Source of the DNA: MA-ANB-1 sp040878225
Lineage (GTDB): Bacteria; Actinomycetota; Acidimicrobiia; Spongiisociales; ZC4RG35
Length of the DNA stretch: 46,669 nucleotides
Direction of reading: 5' to 3'
Assembly (NCBI GenBank): GCA_040878225.1
Contig: JBBDMR010000169.1
Location: forward strand, 1 to 46,669
Positions 42,214 to 46,669 of the stretch are shown here, piece after piece. Numbering within the stretch: the first letter of the stretch is position 1; the number at the start of each line of letters is the position of its first letter. Below the pieces are notes generated by a model that did not search any database, was not told where the DNA came from, and worked only from the letters and a program-made list of their open reading frames with translations. The position numbers and the translations under genes are program-made.

Positions 42214-44811
42214 CTAGATCGGAGCCCGAGATCCGGTGTCGGTCCACCCGTTCGCATGAGCCGTTGCTACGGCCTGGAGGCGACTGGATGCGTTCAGCTT
42301 GGAAAGGACCGCAGAAACGTGATGACCGGCAGTCTTCTCGCTGATGAACAACTCCTCCGAGATCGCAGAGTTCGAAAAGCCGGACGCCATCAATTCCAGG
42401 ACTTCGAGTTGTCGATCGGTGAGCCCGGCTGGATTTACCCGGGTTGCCGGTCGACTACCCCTCGGGATCGGTCGGACTCCTCGTCGTTGCAGCTCACGTC
42501 TCAATCCGCGGAGCACGCCTTCAGCCCCTAGTGAGCTCAAATCGGAGAACACTGCGTTGAGGTCGGCTCCCGGGACCATTGCCCGTGTCACAGCCGCGTG
42601 CACGGGGAAGCTCTTGTGCTCCCACGCCTCCGCGGCCTCATCGACAGCTCCGGCCCATTCCCGCCCCGCAGGGCCGGAGATACTTCCGGCGGGTGGCTCG
42701 AGGTCGAGACGTCGAGCCCAGAAGGCGAGAATGCTCCGACCTGACCCGTAATCGGCCAGGGCGGGGGTCGTACGCACGCCCTCGTACCATTCTTTGGCTA
42801 TGTCCATCGGGATGACTCCGATCCATGAGCCCTCAAGAGCGAGGGCACATCCCAGCACGAGATTCACGATGTCGGTGGAGCCCTCGATTCGTCCCAGGGC
42901 GGCTTCTATCGCCTCAGTCGACCCGGGGTCGCCGCGTCGCGCTCTGAGCGATGCCGCAGTCACAAGTACCTCGACTTCCGTTTGGACGCAGGTTCGCTGT
43001 CCCAGAACCCGTTCCAGATCGAGATCGGCCTCGAACCATCGGCCCGCCATTACGTTGATCCAGGCCCTGGTGGCGAGGGCAGCGATATACCAGGCGTCGA
43101 GCTGATGCGCTGTCGTGTATTCGATCAGTCGGTCGAAATGAAGTCGTGCTTCGTTCAGGAAACCGGCCTCCAAATTGATCAGACCGAGATTGTTCATCGC
43201 CCGCGAAGTGAACTCCTCGGCTTCTGTGGTAGTCCCCAGATCGACCGCCGCCGCGACCTCTACCAGACCTCGCCGATCGCCAAGGTAGCTTCGAGCGGTC
43301 CCAGCCGTTGTCGCCGCATGGACTTCCACATTCGGGGCATCCGCCTCCCTTGCGATGGCCACGGCTTCGTCGCCGAGACGAATGGCCTCCTCCCACTTAC
43401 TCTCGACCAGGTCCACCCAGGCGATCGCGGCCAGAGCCAATGCAAGCTCCAGTGAAGACGGTTGGGAGCGCAGCACCTCGACAGCCGGGTTCGCCTCCCG
43501 GCGGACCGCACTGAGATCGTTCTGGCGCGAGTGGAAGTAGGCCTTCCACGCTCTAGCCTTCGCCTGCTCGAACTCTGAGGTCCTTCGACCGACGCGCCTG
43601 GCGCTGAGCTCAACCGCAGTATCAAACGCGTTAATCAGGCAGTGTTCCTGGGCAGCTTCGAGAAGAACGTCGGTCAATTCCTCATCAGGCACCGACGCAC
43701 CAGACTCGACAGCGTTCGAATAGTGAAATGCTGCCTGACGATGGGCTCCAACCTTCCCCGCCGCCCGGGCGGCTTGCACGGAATATTCGAATCCCTTGTC
43801 TACGTCACCCGCCCCCAGGCTGTGGTAGGCAAGCTTGGCCATATCAGGCGAGTCTGTTGATCCGTTCTCCAGAAAATCCAGAAGTCGTTGGTGTAGATGT
43901 TGCTTCATGACTGGGGGTATGGCGTGGTTGAGACTCTCCCGTATCAGGTCGTGCCGGCAGCGTGCTCTTCCTCTCTCGACGACGAGAATCCTCCTTTGGA
44001 CTGCCTGGTCGAGACAAGCCCCCGCCCCGGGATACTCGGCCAAGAGGAGTGCGAGATCGACTCCGTCGGTGCCCAACGCCGCCAGGTGCAAAATCTCCAA
44101 GCCCGGTTCGGGGAGCTGGGCGGCGCTGGAGAGGACGGCGTTCTGCACAGTCGGGGGGAGGTCGGTTCCGCGGTTTCGCAGCACCTCCTCGACAAAGAAG
44201 GGGTTTCCCAACGTGGCGGCATGTAGTTCCTCTGGGTCGACATCGATGCCGAGGCTCAGTTGAGCTACACCGGATACGCTCAGCGGGGGAAGCTCGATCC
44301 TTGCCGCATCCCTTCCTAGGTCAGCGACGACCATCCGGAAAGGATGGGCGAGATCGACCTCTTCCGATCTGTATGTGGCGATGAGGGTGCTGTTGGTGGC
44401 GCTGATCCTCCTACCGAGGTACCGAATGAGACCCATTGTCGCCTCGTCGCCCCAATGCAAGTCGTCGATTACCAGCACGACATGGTCGTTCTTGAGCAGA
44501 TCCAGCATCCCGGCATGCACTACGGACCGTGAAGATCCGTTGCGAAGGTCTTGACGAAGATCGGCCGGAAAGGCGTCGAGCAAATCAAACAGTGGCGCAA
44601 AGGCGACCGGTATCCCAACAGGCTCGCAGGCCGAGAAAAGGACGGTGTGGCGATGGTCCAGGGCATCCAACGCCACCTTGAGGATCGAGGTCTTGCCGAA
44701 GCCGGCCTCTCCGGAGAGAAGCACCACTTTGCCCGCGTCGTCCGACCCGGCGATCACCGACTGGAGCGCCTCGAGCTGCTCCTCTCGCTCGACGAGAGAA
44801 CCAATGGTCAT
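42214..44811 (-). CDS. Large ATP-binding LuxR-family transcriptional regulator (LAL type)
   Basis: 865-residue STAND-ATPase regulator. Walker A GEAGFGKTS at 34-42 and Walker B VVLVIDDLHW at 111-120 define an N-terminal ATPase module. The middle (about 330-730) is helical with TPR-like repeats, and a LuxR/GerE helix-turn-helix ends the protein (about 795-855: LTDRQLEVLELMASGFSNSAISEELFISEKTAGHHVSAVLSKL). Members switch on targets when the helical part senses an inducer or partner. The likely target is the adjoining DUF4242 gene or itself. Divergent from DUF1697 across a 95-base gap without recognisable operators. Confidence 0.9.
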   Translation of the reverse strand: MTIGSLVEREEQLEALQSVIAGSDDAGKVVLLSGEAGFGKTSILKVALDALDHRHTVLFSACEPVGIPVAFAPLFDLLDAFPADLRQDLRNGSSRSVVHAGMLDLLKNDHVVLVIDDLHWGDEATMGLIRYLGRRISATNSTLIATYRSEEVDLAHPFRMVVADLGRDAARIELPPLSVSGVAQLSLGIDVDPEELHAATLGNPFFVEEVLRNRGTDLPPTVQNAVLSSAAQLPEPGLEILHLAALGTDGVDLALLLAEYPGAGACLDQAVQRRILVVERGRARCRHDLIRESLNHAIPPVMKQHLHQRLLDFLENGSTDSPDMAKLAYHSLGAGDVDKGFEYSVQAARAAGKVGAHRQAAFHYSNAVESGASVPDEELTDVLLEAAQEHCLINAFDTAVELSARRVGRRTSEFEQAKARAWKAYFHSRQNDLSAVRREANPAVEVLRSQPSSLELALALAAIAWVDLVESKWEEAIRLGDEAVAIAREADAPNVEVHAATTAGTARSYLGDRRGLVEVAAAVDLGTTTEAEEFTSRAMNNLGLINLEAGFLNEARLHFDRLIEYTTAHQLDAWYIAALATRAWINVMAGRWFEADLDLERVLGQRTCVQTEVEVLVTAASLRARRGDPGSTEAIEAALGRIEGSTDIVNLVLGCALALEGSWIGVIPMDIAKEWYEGVRTTPALADYGSGRSILAFWARRLDLEPPAGSISGPAGREWAGAVDEAAEAWEHKSFPVHAAVTRAMVPGADLNAVFSDLSSLGAEGVLRGLRRELQRRGVRPIPRGSRPATRVNPAGLTDRQLEVLELMASGFSNSAISEELFISEKTAGHHVSAVLSKLNASSRLQAVATAHANGWTDTGSRAPI

Positions 44812-44906
44812 AGGTCAGACAGTACAGCCGGGCCCCTGGTTGCGATAGAGGCAGTTGGTGCGGTCCAACAACTCTCTGTCATTGGGCGCGACTACCTTCG
44901 AACCGC

Positions 44907-45449
44907 ATGGCTACCTATGTCGTCCTTCTCCGGGGAATAAACGTCGGGGGGAACAAGCGGATCAAGATGAGCGACTTGAGGGAGGCCCTTACGGCTGTCG
45001 GCATCGAGGATCCCCGGACCCTCCTGCAGAGTGGGAACGTCGTCGTCGAGTCCAACGCAGACACGGCGGCCTTGGTCGATATCGTCGAGACCACCATCCA
45101 GTCGACGTTCGGGTTCCACAGCTCGGTGATCGTCAGGACCGCCGACGAAATCCGGGAATTACTCGCCAACCACCCGTTTACTGCTGAACAAATCGAAGAC
45201 GGACGGTTTGCCCATGTCGGTTTCTGCAGGGATAACCCTGACCGGGACGGCTTCGAATCCCTGCACGAAGCCCACGAAGGTCCGGAGGAGATGAGGCTGG
45301 TCGGGCGGGAGCTATTTGTGTACTACCCGGACGGGTCGGGGGGTTCCAAGCTGACCAACTCTGTGATCGAGAAACACCTGGCCACACCCACCACATCACG
45401 CAACTGGAACACGGTCGAGAAAATCAACGCGATGCTCGAGGCCCGCTGA
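44907..45449 (+). CDS. DUF1697 family protein
   Basis: 180 residues, full family length. MATYVVLLRGINVGGNKRIKMSDLREAL, LLQSGNVVVES and the C-terminal TSRNWNTVEKI are all DUF1697 signatures. The function is unknown; the family is widespread in Actinobacteria as a single soluble protein. TACCTT lies eight bases before the ATG and there is no Shine-Dalgarno, hinting at a leaderless mRNA. It converges on RidA across the hairpin cluster. Confidence 0.88.
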   Translation: MATYVVLLRGINVGGNKRIKMSDLREALTAVGIEDPRTLLQSGNVVVESNADTAALVDIVETTIQSTFGFHSSVIVRTADEIRELLANHPFTAEQIEDGRFAHVGFCRDNPDRDGFESLHEAHEGPEEMRLVGRELFVYYPDGSGGSKLTNSVIEKHLATPTTSRNWNTVEKINAMLEAR

Positions 45450-45477
45450 CGCCAAGCTGTCCTCGGAGATCAAGCTC

Positions 45478-45504
45478 CGTTGGTGGGAACGCCCCACCCT
45501 CCCC
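45478..45504 (+). repeat. Direct repeat, copy 1 (27 bases)
   Basis: Identical to 45628-45654, 150 bases apart. It starts CGTTGGTGGGAACGCCCC and ends CACCCTCCCC, and includes the GGTGGG/CCCACC hairpin. Confidence 0.9.
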
Positions 45505-45627
45505 GGCGGAGGGAGAGACACTCCCGCGGTTCGAACTGTCCTCCCGCTTGCGGGAGGAAGGTCCCTGCCGGCCCGGAGGGCCGGGAGGTAGGAGGGAGAG
45601 GTTCTCTCGGGCTGGGAGCTTGAGCAG

Positions 45628-45654
45628 CGTTGGTGGGAACGCCCCACCCTCCCC
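45628..45654 (+). repeat. Direct repeat, copy 2 (27 bases)
   Basis: Second perfect copy of the 45478-45504 sequence. What follows differs from copy 1, so the repeat heads two distinct hairpin modules. Confidence 0.9.
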
Positions 45655-45688
45655 TCCGACCTATCGGTCGGAGGTACTCCCTCCGCAA

Positions 45689-45739
45689 GCGGAGGGAGAG
45701 TTGCAGCGGAGGGAGAGTTGCAGCGGAGGGAGAGTTGCG
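45689..45739 (+). repeat. Tandem repeat, 3 x 17 bases
   Basis: Unit GCGGAGGGAGAGTTGCA at 45689, 45706 and 45723; only the last base of the third copy differs. The first unit overlaps the 3' arm of the 45677-45698 hairpin, suggesting the arm was duplicated by slippage. Confidence 0.9.
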
Positions 45740-45754
45740 TGTTGCGGTCGGCCT

Positions 45755-46138
45755 TCAGCCGATTACCGCTTCGGCTTCCATTTCTACCTTCCAGCGGGGG
45801 TCGAGCATTCCTACCACCACGACCATCGTCGATGCGGGGCGGATCTCGGAGAAGACTTTGCCGTGTTCGGCGGCGACCGCCTCCCAGTCGGCGGCGTTGG
45901 TGAGATAGGTGCGGGTGCGGACCACGTCGTCGAACGAGGCACCGGCGTCCTCTAAGGCCTCGCCGATGATCTCGAGACAGCGGGCAGCCTGGACGCCGGG
46001 ATCCGGATCGACTCCGCCGTCGGACCAGATCGGGGCGGTGCCGGCGACGAGGATCCTGTCGTCGACGCGGACGGCCCGGCTGAAGCCGACCGATTGTTCA
46101 AACGGTGACCCGGACGAGATCAGTATCTTCTCGACCAT
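45755..46138 (-). CDS. RidA/YjgF/TdcF-type deaminase
   Basis: 127-residue member of the RidA superfamily, which hydrolyses reactive enamine/imine intermediates. VSGxAPI-like segment (ILVAGTAPIWSDGG), the GASFDDVVRTRTYLTN motif with the active-site Arg, and the C-terminal EMEAEAVIG end are present. The ATG overlaps the yebC stop by one base (TGATG). The coupling to yebC is unusual; yebC is more often followed by ruvC. Confidence 0.87.
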   Translation of the reverse strand: MVEKILISSGSPFEQSVGFSRAVRVDDRILVAGTAPIWSDGGVDPDPGVQAARCLEIIGEALEDAGASFDDVVRTRTYLTNAADWEAVAAEHGKVFSEIRPASTMVVVVGMLDPRWKVEMEAEAVIG

Positions 46139-46669
46139 CAGACGTCCGAGAGGACTTTTTCCATGACGGCATCGTCGATGTCGTAGTTGGAGAACACGGC
46201 CTGGACATCGTCGAGGTCGTCGAGGGCGTCGATCAGCCTCAGGATCTTGCGGGCGTCTGCTTCCTCGACCGGGACGGTTGTGGCCGGAATTCGGGTGACT
46301 TCTGCCGACTCTACGGAAACACCGGACTCCTCGACTGCTTTGCGGACCGCGGCCATTTCGGCTGGTTCGGTGACGACTTCGACCAGGCCGTCTCCGCCGT
46401 CGCGGATGTCCTCCGCACCTGCGTCGAGGGCGGCGAGCATGACGTCGTCCTCGGTGCCCCTCGCCAGGATCATGCCCTTCTGGCTGAACAAGTAGCCCAC
46501 CGAACCGGGCTCGCCCAGGTTGCCGTTGTTCCTTGTGAAAGTGGAGCGGACGTCGGAGGCGGCGCGGTTGCGGTTGTCGGTGAGGATCTGGACGTAGAGC
46601 GCCACTCCCCCCGGGCCGTACCCTTCGTACCAGATCTCCTCATAGACGGCCCCCTCGACCTCGCCGGTG
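46138..46669 (-). CDS. yebC: YebC/PmpR-type translational factor (partial, 5' end outside the window)
   Basis: The C-terminal 176 codons of a family usually about 245 residues long. The visible part begins TGEVEGAVYEEIWYEGYGPGGVALYVQ, with the family hallmark YEGYGPGG. It runs through NRAASDVRSTFTRNNGNLGEPGSVGYLF to the C-terminal DDVQAVFSNYDI. YebC proteins bind ribosomes or DNA and are reported to relieve ribosome stalling. In Actinobacteria yebC normally sits just before ruvC; here the accessory block separates them. The start codon is beyond base 46669. Confidence 0.95.
   Translation of the reverse strand, partial: TGEVEGAVYEEIWYEGYGPGGVALYVQILTDNRNRAASDVRSTFTRNNGNLGEPGSVGYLFSQKGMILARGTEDDVMLAALDAGAEDIRDGGDGLVEVVTEPAEMAAVRKAVEESGVSVESAEVTRIPATTVPVEEADARKILRLIDALDDLDDVQAVFSNYDIDDAVMEKVLSDV

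Larger units (their letters stand above)
45478..45739. repeat. Hairpin-rich repeat cluster between convergent genes
   Basis: About 260 bases of almost continuous palindromes, non-coding. Hairpins: GGTGGG/CCCACC (45482-45498, and again 45632-45648); GGGAG/CTCCC (45511-45525); TCCTCCCGC/GCGGGAGGA (45539-45558); CCGGCCC/GGGCCGG (45568-45584); CCTCCGACC/GGTCGGAGG (45653-45674); CTCCCTCCGC/GCGGAGGGAG (45677-45698). They suggest two modules, each opening with the same 27-base sequence. It resembles REP/MITE-like intergenic elements but belongs to no family I recognise. It may also terminate DUF1697 and RidA transcripts. Confidence 0.8.

Noticed and set aside
45470..45740. Short open frames in the hairpin cluster
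   Set aside because: Proline/glycine-rich translations of palindromes, with no start signals or homology.
1..46669. tRNA, rRNA, CRISPR, prophage or insertion sequence
   Set aside because: None seen; no regularly spaced repeats, no transposase or integrase frames, and no cloverleaf recognised in the gaps.

Overview
The window is a high-GC bacterial chromosome segment carrying the actinobacterial housekeeping backbone. Gene order is close to that of Mycobacterium and Streptomyces: ruvCAB, Sec, apt, relA, hisS, aspS, alaS, ruvX, mltG, aroE, prepilin peptidase, aroC-aroK-aroB, efp, nusB, the pyr operon, mihF, gmk, rpoZ, coaBC, metK, priA. The actinobacterial IHF gene (mihF), frequent GTG/TTG starts, several apparently leaderless genes and an apparent non-discriminating AspRS all fit Actinomycetota. 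A deep lineage such as Acidimicrobiia is my inference from the diverged sequences. Most genes lie on the minus strand, so transcription runs from high to low coordinates, and many junctions are ATGA, GTGA or TGATG overlaps.

Layout from low to high coordinates. 0-5.3 kb: priA, metK, coaBC, rpoZ, gmk, mihF. 5.4-14.1 kb: pyrimidine operon pyrR-pyrB-pyrC-carA-carB-pyrD-pyrF, behind a leader that holds a recognisable PyrR-binding stem-loop and a nine-residue leader peptide. 14.1-20.6 kb: nusB (with an unusual N-terminal domain), efp, aroB-aroK-aroC, a prepilin peptidase, a DUF4388 protein and aroE. 20.6-31.2 kb: mltG, ruvX, alaS, aspS, hisS, a metallo-beta-lactamase-fold hydrolase, relA/spoT and apt. 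31.3-33.6 kb: one fused secDF gene on the plus strand, facing yajC. 33.6-37.2 kb: yajC, tgt, ruvB, ruvA, ruvC.

From 37.2 to 45.7 kb lies an accessory block between ruvC and its usual neighbour yebC. It holds an RNase II-family exonuclease, a small methyltransferase, a DUF222-HNH protein of the 13E12 type, a luciferase-like oxidoreductase, a DUF4242 protein, a large ATPase-LuxR regulator, a DUF1697 protein and a dense hairpin/repeat cluster. RidA and the 3' part of yebC close the window.

The most notable regulatory features are two LexA (SOS) palindromes, one on ruvC and one on the DUF222-HNH gene. In both, the start codon lies inside the operator, so the same DNA is operator and first codons. 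The PyrR leader is built so that protein binding would hide the Shine-Dalgarno sequence of a leader peptide that is coupled by TGATG to pyrR. I see no tRNA, rRNA, CRISPR array, prophage or insertion sequence.
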